Source: Paenibacillus hemerocallicola | Lineage (GTDB): Bacteria > Bacillota > Bacilli > Paenibacillales > NBRC-103111 | DNA: 64,000 nt | Direction: 5' to 3' | Assembly: GCF_006265175.1 (NCBI RefSeq) | Contig: NZ_VDCQ01000002.1 | Coordinates: forward strand, 205,261 to 269,260 | Shown here: in pieces, positions 19,201-26,180 of the stretch | How the letters are laid out: every line of letters starts with the position of its first letter | Position numbering within the stretch: position 1 is the stretch's first letter | The notes under the pieces: generated by a model | Database searches by the model: none | What the model was told of the DNA's origin: nothing | The model's input: only the letters and a program-made list of their open reading frames with translations | Made by a program: the position numbers and the translations under genes

Positions 19201-21565
19201 GGGGAGCAAGCCAGCATAGAAGCTGCCAATCTCCCCTTACCCAGCGGTGCAGACGTCTCTGATACGACAAAAAAGTAGCCGGATGACCGTCCACCACCTC
19301 GATGTCCGACAACAGCCCCCCTCGCAAAAAGCCGCCCTCGAGCAAATCGTGGCTGAGCACGCGGTTATCCGGGATCCGGTCGTTCAGCACTTGCTGGAAA
19401 GCGTCAATGTCAAATATCCCTTTTCCCGTAAAAATGCCTTGTCCGAACGCATCCTGATAAGGATCCGATATCGCGAACGAATACGGATCGATGCCCGGCT
19501 TCCCCGACCATAGCTTGGCCAATCTGGAGGCGGCAACGGACTCGTAGCTGATGCCGACGCGCGGCTGCAATACTCCATACCCTTCGACAACCCGCGTGCC
19601 GTCCGCATTCAAGCGCACCCGGTTATAGGGTAGATGCATCGTCCCGACCATCCGCCGGGCCGCTCCGATCGGCAGCTCCGTATCCGCGTCCAGCGTAATG
19701 ACATAGCGGAACCGGGATATCGACCCGCAATCGCCGACCTTGCACGAATAACCGGTGTCCTCACGCCCCCTCAGAAGCTCGACGAACTCGACAAGCTTGC
19801 CGCGTTTGCGCTCCCAGCCCATCCATGCCCGCTCCGCCTCGTTCCATTTGCGGCTGCGCTGGAACAAATAGAACGGGCCTTTGCCGGAAACGGGATCGCC
19901 GTATGTCCGGTTCAGCTCTTCGATGCGTCTGCTCGCCGCCTCGATAATCCGTTCATCCGCCTCGTCATGCTCGGAAGAAGCGTCTCCGAAATCGCCGAGC
20001 AGGGCAAAACCGATGTTCGGGTCCATGCTGGATAAATAGTGAAGCTCGAGCCTGTCCGCCATTTGCTCGACTTCGCGCGGATCCGACCAAATGACCGGAA
20101 TGACCGTAATCGTAGCCGCTTCTGCGGCGATGCCGCCCGAATAGTCGTAGCGAAGCAGCGGGTAGCCCGTGAACAAGCGTCCGATTATCCCGTGCACGGC
20201 CGCTATCGCCCATTCGCTGGCGGGGATCGCCAGCACGACGATGGCGGCTATAATGGCGCCGACGCTCAATTCCATCCCGTTAGAGGCATAGGCGGCCCAT
20301 ACGGATAAAGCGAGCAACGCCGCGAACAAGACGGTCGTGACGGCCAAGTAAGATCTGGTCTCGGCACGCATGAGAGGAGAGCGGGCGGTTCGCTTCGGCT
20401 CGCCGCATTCACGAAGCGAACCGAGCAGCAGCCAGTTCCCTTCCGGCTCCAGCAAGTAATATGCGGCATAGGCTTGACGCGGAGGCAGTGGGACCGATTG
20501 CGCGTCGGCATATCCGGATTCCGGCTGTTCGGTAACCGGATATGCCGACTCGGCGAAAACTCGCCCGGCCAAAGCGACCGCTTGCTCGGCAACGACGTTT
20601 TCCGGCATGACGTACTTCCCGGACAACCGCTCGACTTGGCGTCTCAGCGTCCCACGGCTCGTTGCGTCCATCAGGGAGTATGTTCCGGCCTTCTCCTCCC
20701 TTAACGTTCGTTCCACAATGCTCATCCGTTCGAACAAGCTGTCCCATCTGGAGCGGGACACGACGCGCAGCGACCCGATCAGATTGCCGGCCATCCATTC
20801 GTGCGACGCCTGCAGCTGGTGCTCGTATAAGGTCAAACGGTTCAAGCTTTCCGCGCCGTTATCCAATTTGCACAACAGCCAGTTGCGAACTTCCCCCGTT
20901 TCCTCGGCCCATTCGTTCAATCGGCTCACCAAGTGGACGACTACCGGCGCGGACAGCGGGATCGATTGTCCGGCCGCCTCCAGCGCTTCTTTGATTTTCG
21001 CGGCATCCGGCTTGGCGCGGCCTTCCTCGAATGGCTCCAGCAGCTTGTCGACTTCGGCGAAGGCGAGTCTCCGCTCCCTGACGCCGTTCATCAATTCGAC
21101 CAGCTTGCCGATCAACGCCATGCGCAATATTGAAGGAATGGCTCCTGCTTCAGCGATTTTCAGCACGGAAATTTCCTGGTAGGCATTTACATATCGCACG
21201 AGCGCCTCCATCTCGACCGCACCGTCCGTCAGCGCGGCATATTCCGCGCATAACGCCAACACGCGCGGCTCCGTTCCCGGCAGTAGACGAACCAGTCTCC
21301 GGCACAGCCGGTTCGTCAGCGACGTTCGGACGGTTATAGCTTCCGCTTCGATGAAATCCGCATGATCTAACAGCCATTGCTCGGCCGGCTGAAGCGCGGA
21401 CGGTTCGACCCGCTTCAGCTCGGCCGCGTAATTCCGCAACGATTCCACGTTGCGGCGAAACGTTCGCCGCATCGATACGGCGGTAAAATAAGCGGCTTGA
21501 CCGGGAAGATGAGTAAGAGCAAGCTCACGCGCTTGTTGCTCCAATTGCTCGACGGTTGGAATCAT
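13271..21565 (-). CDS. cyclic beta-1,2-glucan synthase-like protein (NdvB/ChvB type)
   Basis: Very large (2,764 residues) multidomain membrane enzyme of the cyclic beta-1,2-glucan synthase family. Order: helical N-terminal part, transmembrane segments near 400-450, family 84-like glycosyltransferase with the aspartate motif TLDADTELP near 625, and more transmembrane segments near 820-900. Next is a glycoamylase-like domain (GISESGYYAFDYQMNYQYR near 1290). Two carbohydrate-binding/sandwich regions follow, then a C-terminal GH94 phosphorylase-like domain with WNDGMN near 2427, which supplies chain-length control in characterised members. The layout and size match Brucella and Agrobacterium homologues. 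ATG at 21565 has AAGGGGG just upstream. It stands alone, behind a duplicated leader. The product in this organism is not proven and could be a linear or cyclic beta-1,2-glucan. Confidence 0.85.
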   Translation of the reverse strand: MIPTVEQLEQQARELALTHLPGQAAYFTAVSMRRTFRRNVESLRNYAAELKRVEPSALQPAEQWLLDHADFIEAEAITVRTSLTNRLCRRLVRLLPGTEPRVLALCAEYAALTDGAVEMEALVRYVNAYQEISVLKIAEAGAIPSILRMALIGKLVELMNGVRERRLAFAEVDKLLEPFEEGRAKPDAAKIKEALEAAGQSIPLSAPVVVHLVSRLNEWAEETGEVRNWLLCKLDNGAESLNRLTLYEHQLQASHEWMAGNLIGSLRVVSRSRWDSLFERMSIVERTLREEKAGTYSLMDATSRGTLRRQVERLSGKYVMPENVVAEQAVALAGRVFAESAYPVTEQPESGYADAQSVPLPPRQAYAAYYLLEPEGNWLLLGSLRECGEPKRTARSPLMRAETRSYLAVTTVLFAALLALSVWAAYASNGMELSVGAIIAAIVVLAIPASEWAIAAVHGIIGRLFTGYPLLRYDYSGGIAAEAATITVIPVIWSDPREVEQMADRLELHYLSSMDPNIGFALLGDFGDASSEHDEADERIIEAASRRIEELNRTYGDPVSGKGPFYLFQRSRKWNEAERAWMGWERKRGKLVEFVELLRGREDTGYSCKVGDCGSISRFRYVITLDADTELPIGAARRMVGTMHLPYNRVRLNADGTRVVEGYGVLQPRVGISYESVAASRLAKLWSGKPGIDPYSFAISDPYQDAFGQGIFTGKGIFDIDAFQQVLNDRIPDNRVLSHDLLEGGFLRGGLLSDIEVVDGHPATFLSYQRRLHRWVRGDWQLLCWLAPRVSDRCGSSKPVDLSLLTRWQIVDNMRRSLVQPAVFLLLFASLLVSGGAGYALMAIGLLTLGLTVIRSLCAPVRLLRNPGALLMAFGQALVQLIMLPYQSAVMVDAIFRTLFRLTVSKRKLLEWTSSAEVDRRSSSASRSAVMGTWGGRLSTIIFAAAAVYAFPYGLRAAGLTIAAIWLLAPAAVRWLNGAPTVRPAGLAEPDRDQLHGLARQIWAYYEDFAVEDDNWLPPDNVQLEPPVGVAHRTSPTNIGLMLACTITARDFGFIDTTGMLDRIERTIGTIEKMEKWSGHLYNWYDTQTLGPLPPAYVSTVDSGNFVAYLVALKHGMLEWVKRDAQEDAAMSQRANDLADRIEAIVRGTDFRPLYDEGAELFSLGYHAGLDRREAILYDLFASEARQASFLAIAFGQVPVSHWFKLGRAMVRSVRRPTLLSWSGTMFEYLMPSLLMRTYRNTVWEETYRGVVGRQIEYGRQRGVPFGISESGYYAFDYQMNYQYRAFGVPGLGFQRGLENDLVLAPYAAIMALPFQLRDSLDSLKRMEQMGAMGKYGYYEAIDCTASRMPADQSHVVIRSFMAHHLGMSLLTIGNMLLPRTMIDRFHADKRVQAAELLLQERVPERPAIVKDSAAPAMERTREPLLGTRIPLREFTKPSEVPEVCVLSNGSLTTVVSDSGGGFSRCEGIAVSRWHEDPVAEAPGSCIYIRDVATEAVWSPSYEPCRSGAAETRVQFALDKASFKRRDGEIDTELDICVPPDRNAELRRLTLTNRGADTRVIEVTSYMEIALAQPAADEAHPAFSKLFVQTEYDEGKECLLAYRRPRDEKERTKWAMHSLSIGCHTLGPVEYETDRACFIGRGHTLAKPAGLECRLSGTVGAVLDPAFVMRRRISIGPGEAVKLFAVTGVGDSREEAAEAAALCGEQQAERAFQLAWTHSRIDLRHQHISAMEAADFHRMAGRLLYQTPLRKEREQAIVANRAGQSGLWPMGISGDLPIALVRMQDKSQMPFALKAMTGYSYLRKKGIGFDLVYLIESAGGYYQEVQDALRRAAEHVSDGTAAPGGIYPVMADRLTSEQTDLLSAVARLTLRADGPSFKSQLAVRSLRRRRSGSRDGTPASEEHPTIEGLPPEYRLLPEQAVEAGSGKSEEPGSVTSPDSLLLHNGWGGFAEDGREYRIAMRGGKYLPAPWSNVMANPQFGCLVTELGTGYTWWRNSREFKLTPWSNDPVLDPPGEACYIRDETTGDIWSGAPAPELGKGTFETAHGFGYSRFTRRTRGIRQTMTVFVNKEDPVKYVALELENLGDEPRSLSVAYYCNWVLGVRRQANAPYVVSEWDAGTGSLLARNVYQETFRDSVAFLHMHAGQEEPLTEQVTYTADRAEFIGRTGSLASPAGMRQPKLSGSDGAFADSCGAIRMKLTIPPHTSGKVYVLIGAGDSKEAALELVRRYDSEESCEKALSDVTQFWSGTLGQIEVATPSRELNLMLNGWLLYQALSCRMWARTAFYQAGGAYGFRDQLQDSLAMLHTAPELTRRQILLHAAHQYEEGDVQHWWHEETERGIRTRYSDDLLWLPYAVSRYIVHTDDSGILDEIAPFLTSEELRGEEHERYEPTVISTESASIYEHCIRAIERASRYGQHGIPLMGIGDWNDGMNSVGDEGKGESVWLGWFLCEVLRTFAETCERKGDSERAMLYRTRTESISDALNENAWDGEWYRRAFTDEGAWLGTVTNEECRIDSIAQSWSVISGAAPRERARQAMQSFDRELVDRAISVARLLTPPFDRTEPTPGYIQGYPPGIRENGAQYTHGVIWSIIAWCKLGEGDKAFELFHMLNPLTHAQSPSEVRKYAGEPYVMAADVYTRDPVKGRAGWTWYTGASGWMYQAGIEWILGLRREGEKLYVRPSIPDDWPSFQVRYRYGDAMYRIAVHTARSGTADDKGDQSVTVDGLPVEQGNSGGTYIPLVDDGREHEVIVGIPQVGSGAESIKA

Positions 21566-21574
21566 GAGTCCCCC

Positions 21575-21709
21575 TTAATCACGATAGCTCGAATAGCTTT
21601 GACTTGAGTAATATTCCCAAATTATCGGAAAAATATAAGAAAAACGACCATCGACGAAACCTCGGAGATGAGCGACCGCGATTAAGCGGAAGTTTTTCTT
21701 GGTAATCAA
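21575..21709 (-). CDS. possible 44-residue leader ORF before the glucan synthase gene
   Basis: A TTG-initiated frame, preceded by AAAGGAGG with short spacing, runs through the repeated leader segment and stops nine bases before the glucan synthase ATG. Its stop codon TAA touches that gene's ribosome site. The predicted peptide begins MITKKNFR and is rich in Tyr and Ser at its end. The start of the second leader copy would give only an 18-residue peptide. It may be a coupled leader peptide or just non-coding leader. Confidence 0.25.
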   Translation of the reverse strand: MITKKNFRLIAVAHLRGFVDGRFSYIFPIIWEYYSSQSYSSYRD

Positions 21710-22262
21710 TGCCCTCCTTTCGCCTTGACGCGCAGGCGAAAATAGCCATTCTTTAACGATAAGAAAGGCTTCCGATCGATGCCTACTCGATGACGTGCAT
21801 TCGTGCTTTAGAGGTTGCCTTTCTTGGTACAGAAAGTCGTACTCCGCTCTAAGATTTTAGCGAAGTTAAACTTTATGTAACGATAAGAAAAACGACCATC
21901 GACGAAACCTCGGAGATGAGCGACCGCCTCTTTCTCCCCAAAAAGTGACGTCCATTCTTCGAAGCTTATATCGGGTACTTTTCGGGGACCCCGCAATGCC
22001 GGAAGTTTTTCTTGGTAAACAATGTCCTCCTTTCGCCTTGACGCGCAGGCGAAAATAGCCATTCTTTAACGATAAGAAAGGCTTCCGATCGATGCCTATT
22101 CGATGACGTGCATTCGTGCTTTAGAGGTAGCCTTTCTTGGTACAGAAAGTCGTACTCCGCTCTAATATTTTAGCGAAGTTAAACTTTATTTAACGATAAG
22201 AAAAACGACCATCGACGAAACCTCGGAGATGAGCGACCGCCTCCCTCACCCCAAAAAGTGAA
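21635..22262 (-). repeat. tandem 242-bp duplicated leader segment
   Basis: Segments 21688-21929 and 22001-22242 are the same length and differ at only about six positions. The 45-bp distal part of the unit occurs a third time at 21635-21679, and a partial unit resumes after 22252. Period is 313 bp between the full copies. On the minus strand each unit alternates stems of the form AAGAAAGGC...GCCTTTCTT and AAGAAAAAC...GTTTTTCTT with a TTCGCC...GGCGAA hairpin leading into AAAGGAGG. It fills the region upstream of the glucan synthase gene. No convincing protein is encoded. Confidence 0.85.
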
Positions 22263-22347
22263 GAATGACCTCTTTTCGCCTTGACGAGTTCCTGTACATC
22301 AATCCGGGGCATTCATCCGTCCATATATGGTCATCGATCTCTATCTA

Positions 22348-22529
22348 CCTGCAAAAATACATGCAGTTTGCTTAATTTGAGTTGTTTTTTGGTTTCTACA
22401 TGCAAAAGTGCAGGTAATATAGCCCCAAACGATCGAAATCGACTGAAATGTAGCAATCTGCATGCACTTTTGCATGCAGATGGGGCGAAAGATCGCTTGG
22501 CCACCGATATCACATGCATTTCTGCAGGT
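22348..22529. repeat. array of four TGCA palindromes
   Basis: Palindromes built on ATGCA/TGCAG (for example CTGCATGCAC...GCATGCAG at 22458-22479) are centred near 22357, 22406, 22468 and 22520. The distances between centres are about 49, 62 and 52 bp. Measured between left TGCA words they are 51, 62 and 52. The array lies between the duplicated leader and the end of the AraC gene. The motif is unrelated to the AATAGCGG arrays but the spacing matches. Confidence 0.75.
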
Positions 22530-22641
22530 AAAGTCCGCAACGAGATCCATCCGACCTTGCTTCGATTCGCGCAAAAAGCGCTGCAGCCCGATTCGTACAA
22601 GGGCGGCAGCGCTTCGATTTTCTCGTATGGTTGGAGTCGGA

Positions 22642-23493
22642 TTACGGTGAAGGGAACGAATGGAGCTTGCGGTACTTCGAAGGGTTCATTTTGAAATATT
22701 TCGTGAACATCCGGCTGAAATACAGACCGTTCTCGTAGCCGCACAGCCGAGCGATCCGATCGATCGGATAGTTCGTCTGCACGAGCAGCGATTTCGCCTT
22801 TTCCATGCGGATCGAATACAAATATTTGGAAGGCGGCATCGCATACGCCGCTTGAAAGCGTCTCGTAAACTGCACCGGATGGATACCGATAAATTCCACG
22901 ATGTCCTTCATCTGCACGTCGCGAAACGCGTGACGCTCAATCAGCTCCTTCGCTTCTTTCATCAGCGGATCTTGGACGGCGTTGCCATACTGGGATAGCG
23001 CTTCGGCCTCCATGCAGAACAACAGCCACAGATCGTAGACGAAATGGGACGACCATCGCAAATTATCGTTGCGGCTCATCCGGCTCGCCCTCAGCAAATG
23101 ACGAAAATCGTTGAACAGCCGGTCACGCTCCGACGGAGTGAACTTGTAATCGAACAAGCGGCGCAATTGCCCGGTTACTTGCTCCTCACCGCCCTCCTCC
23201 GAACCCGCATAGTAAAATTTGATATAGAAAAAGGAGAGAGGCATCATCATTTCGCGGTGAAAATCTTTGTACGGCGGACAGAGGACGATATCCCCGGACG
23301 CTGCCTCTCCGGACACCCCGTCGATTTCGAACCGGAAGCGTCCGGCCTCGACCGCGATCATGATCCAGCATCGCTCCTGCTCCACATGCTGCACGAAGGC
23401 CGGCTTTTCTTTCCAATAGCTGTTGCTGATCAAACGAATCGGATGGATGAGCATCGCCGGATTCTCCGTTTCATATGCTGAGCTTTCATCCAT
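22642..23493 (-). CDS. AraC family transcriptional regulator
   Basis: A 283-residue regulator: N-terminal cupin-like sensory region (a GDIVLCPP turn near residue 70) and C-terminal AraC/XylS domain with the helices seen in MKDIVEFIGIHPVQFTRRF and the closing signature LCGYENGLYFSRMFTKYF. It is the last gene of an apparent operon with FAD oxidoreductase, binding lipoprotein and beta-helix protein, 40 bases after the latter, so it probably regulates that operon. ATG at 23493 has a weak ribosome site. ATG at 23454 with GGAG nine bases upstream is an equally good start and would shorten it by 13 residues. Confidence 0.88.
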   Translation of the reverse strand: MDESSAYETENPAMLIHPIRLISNSYWKEKPAFVQHVEQERCWIMIAVEAGRFRFEIDGVSGEAASGDIVLCPPYKDFHREMMMPLSFFYIKFYYAGSEEGGEEQVTGQLRRLFDYKFTPSERDRLFNDFRHLLRASRMSRNDNLRWSSHFVYDLWLLFCMEAEALSQYGNAVQDPLMKEAKELIERHAFRDVQMKDIVEFIGIHPVQFTRRFQAAYAMPPSKYLYSIRMEKAKSLLVQTNYPIDRIARLCGYENGLYFSRMFTKYFKMNPSKYRKLHSFPSP

Positions 23494-23533
23494 GGTACCC
23501 TAGTTTCGTCCCCTCATCAATAGCGCTGCCAAA

Positions 23534-26068
23534 TTACAATATTCTCCAATCCCCGGCACCCGTTCCGACCTGAACGGCGATGTAATCCGCCGGGCCGTCC
23601 GCGCTCCTTACGATCTCTCCCAAATGCTGGGCGTTAAATGCGGGAACGCCGGAGAAAGTCCGTCTCGGCACGATGCGCGTCGTCATCGTATCGATATTCC
23701 GATCCATATTGTACGCGGCCGGCGAAACTCCGGGAGTCACGCCGGAATACGTACTGCCGCTCCCGCTCCACGAATTGCCGATCGCCGTAAACTCGGACAA
23801 TATTTTACCGCTCGCGCCGGCATTAAGATTGACGCATTGCGAAGTAATTCCCGAGCAGTTGTTCCCGTCGATTGACAGTTTCCCGGCATCTCCACCCGTG
23901 GAAATATCCGCATACAGAAGCCGCAATCCGTTCCGCACCGTGTTGCCCCTTATGCCAAGCTCGGCAAAAGATTCGGTGCGTACCGCGTTCAGCGTATCGA
24001 AAAATTGATTGTCGCGAATGACGATGCCCCGGCTTCCCGAGCTTCCGCGAAACCGGACGCCGCCGTAGTTTTTGGTGGCATCCCCCGTGTTCAGGCAATA
24101 GAAGCGGTTATCCGCGACCGTGACGTCTTGAACTTCGACCGTCACCCAAGCCGGAGAAAATTGGACCATTTGTCTGGCGTCCGAGCCGGCGGTTGCCGAA
24201 CGCACGTCGTACACCTTGTTGCCGCTAATATCGAAGTTGCGGGGATTTCCCGCCGGAGAGCCGTAGCTTCTCAGATTGATGACGCTGCTTCCCGTCGTGT
24301 TGAATATTTCATTGCCGCAAATCCCGATATCCCGCAAAGCTTCGTTGCTGAAATTGTCGTCGTTGATCGCCTCGATCGGAATGTTGGCGCAGCCTTCAAT
24401 AACATTGCCGCGCACCAGACACTGGCTCGTAATAATAACGCCTTTATTGTTCAGCAGCCGCTTGCTGGCGTTGTCGTCGAACGCGCCGGTTCCGAACGTC
24501 TGGCCGCACGCAATCCGGTTATCGGAGACGATAGAATAATAGCGTCCGCGCATCGAGATCCAAGGTCCCCCGGTCCGGTCGATGCCATTGCCCGTGAAGC
24601 CGACGACGCGTATTCCGTCAGGCAGCATGTCCCCGGGCTGCACGGCTTGCGTTATGACATCGTTGCCGCTTATCGTAAACTTGCCGAAGTCGCCCCAAAT
24701 GGCGGTCGGGGAATAGCTGCCGCTTCGGCGCTTGTAGCCTGTGTTGCGAATGGTGTTATCCGTTACGAGACATTGCTCGCAGGAGCGGACGAAAATGCCG
24801 ATTACGCCGGCTTGATCGCACGTATTGCCACGAACGACGATCTGCTTGTTCCGTTCGGACTCGGCTATCGCGATGACCGGTATCCCTTCCGTCGCAGCCG
24901 TATAGTCCTTCGGCCATTCCCGGATTTGCAGTTGCGCCCTGTCCCCTTCGTACCGGTCGGACGTATAAATGTCGCTCCATCCGTCCCGTCTGCTTATATT
25001 CCCCTCGAATAGAAGCGAGCCGAACCCGGCGCCGCCGAAGCCGTTGATCGTATTGTCGGAAGAATAATTGTTCCGGATGATGACGTTGTCGCTCTGGATG
25101 AACATCGCCCCGCTAAGGTAAGCGTTCTCAAAAGTGCACCGTTCGACTATTGCCAACTGGGTCCGATAGGCGCTTCCCGACGGGCATACTTCGAGAACTC
25201 CGTTCGTTCTTCTCGGAACCGTACCTCTGCCGAAGCTATTTCTTGTCGCCGGATACGTTTGACCGTCCCGGTTGCCGTCAAAGGCGACGCCGCGAATGCT
25301 GAACCGTTTCCCGCCCTGCACGCGGAGGATCGCCGTATGATTGCCGTAATTCGTATCGGTATTGACGATCTTGCCTGCGGCAAGCCGGAACCTGCATTCT
25401 CCCGATATGTCCAGTTCCCCGTTCTGCCCGAGATCGGCGATGCTTTCGCTGCCGAAAGCATATGTTCCATACGCGATCAGCACCGGCAGAGGGTACGCAA
25501 GGGCGGCTTGGAAGGCGGCCGAATTACCGGCCGCGTATGCATCGCTTTGCTCCCTTAATCCGACTGCAGCCAGATCGACCGCCCCGTCGCGAAACATGAC
25601 CGCCACATTGCCGCTTGCCAGCAAATGATCGATACAACCGCTGCCGTTGCGAGCGTCTGTCGGACCCAGCGCATTGCCTCGAAGCGCATCGTATTCGCTC
25701 CGGGCGACAATCCGATAAATCGTTCCTCCCCGCGGGGACTCGGCCGCACCGTTCGCGATCTCGTAATAGGACGAAGTCCGCACCACGATTCCTTCCGGAC
25801 AGGAAGCGGCTTTCATGCTCGCGACCGAACTGAACTGCTTAGTCGTAAAAGGGGAGCATTCGGAGCCCGGCCCGCCGTTCCCTCCGCCGTACGTGGCTGC
25901 GTTAACCGTCATCGCGTCCTTCGCGAAAGGGGCGGCTCCGAGCATTCCGGCCGCGAGCACGGCACCCGAGCCTCCGAGCGTATAGGTCAAAAACTTTCGT
26001 CTGGACCAAATGTCCGTGCCCTCTTCGTGATTTTCCCGCCGTTCCTCGTCTGTCGGGTATCCGCTCAT
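23534..26068 (-). CDS. Tat-exported right-handed beta-helix protein
   Basis: Secreted protein of 844 residues. Near residue 23 the motif SRRKFL is followed by a hydrophobic stretch ending in an Ala-rich cleavage region, a twin-arginine signal that exports folded proteins. Most of the rest is a right-handed parallel beta-helix with repeated N-N-x-I/V turns such as NVIIRNNYSSDNTINGFG and VIRGNVIEG-like units, as in pectate lyase-like and tailspike-like polysaccharide enzymes. I chose ATG at 26068 because AAGGAGG lies nine bases upstream; the frame stays open to 26146. No catalytic residues can be named. It lies in an operon with a sugar-binding lipoprotein, so polysaccharide binding or cleavage is a reasonable guess. 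Confidence 0.8.
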   Translation of the reverse strand: MSGYPTDEERRENHEEGTDIWSRRKFLTYTLGGSGAVLAAGMLGAAPFAKDAMTVNAATYGGGNGGPGSECSPFTTKQFSSVASMKAASCPEGIVVRTSSYYEIANGAAESPRGGTIYRIVARSEYDALRGNALGPTDARNGSGCIDHLLASGNVAVMFRDGAVDLAAVGLREQSDAYAAGNSAAFQAALAYPLPVLIAYGTYAFGSESIADLGQNGELDISGECRFRLAAGKIVNTDTNYGNHTAILRVQGGKRFSIRGVAFDGNRDGQTYPATRNSFGRGTVPRRTNGVLEVCPSGSAYRTQLAIVERCTFENAYLSGAMFIQSDNVIIRNNYSSDNTINGFGGAGFGSLLFEGNISRRDGWSDIYTSDRYEGDRAQLQIREWPKDYTAATEGIPVIAIAESERNKQIVVRGNTCDQAGVIGIFVRSCEQCLVTDNTIRNTGYKRRSGSYSPTAIWGDFGKFTISGNDVITQAVQPGDMLPDGIRVVGFTGNGIDRTGGPWISMRGRYYSIVSDNRIACGQTFGTGAFDDNASKRLLNNKGVIITSQCLVRGNVIEGCANIPIEAINDDNFSNEALRDIGICGNEIFNTTGSSVINLRSYGSPAGNPRNFDISGNKVYDVRSATAGSDARQMVQFSPAWVTVEVQDVTVADNRFYCLNTGDATKNYGGVRFRGSSGSRGIVIRDNQFFDTLNAVRTESFAELGIRGNTVRNGLRLLYADISTGGDAGKLSIDGNNCSGITSQCVNLNAGASGKILSEFTAIGNSWSGSGSTYSGVTPGVSPAAYNMDRNIDTMTTRIVPRRTFSGVPAFNAQHLGEIVRSADGPADYIAVQVGTGAGDWRIL

Positions 26069-26180
26069 CGCTCTATGCCTCCTTGGCAATTTCGATTCCG
26101 GCCGGTCCGGCATCGAGCCGCCGCGATTAACCGCTTTCCCGCGCACGGGCTCGCATGGGCTCGGGCTCCGGATTTGACCG

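Noticed and set aside
21808-22062. 84-residue minus-strand frame inside the duplicated leader
   Set aside because: It is not preserved between the two leader copies, has no ribosome site at its ATG and no recognisable domain. The conserved part is better explained as hairpins.
22348-22529. CRISPR array
   Set aside because: The sites are palindromes of varying sequence with 30-40 bp gaps and no identical direct repeats, and no cas genes are in the window.
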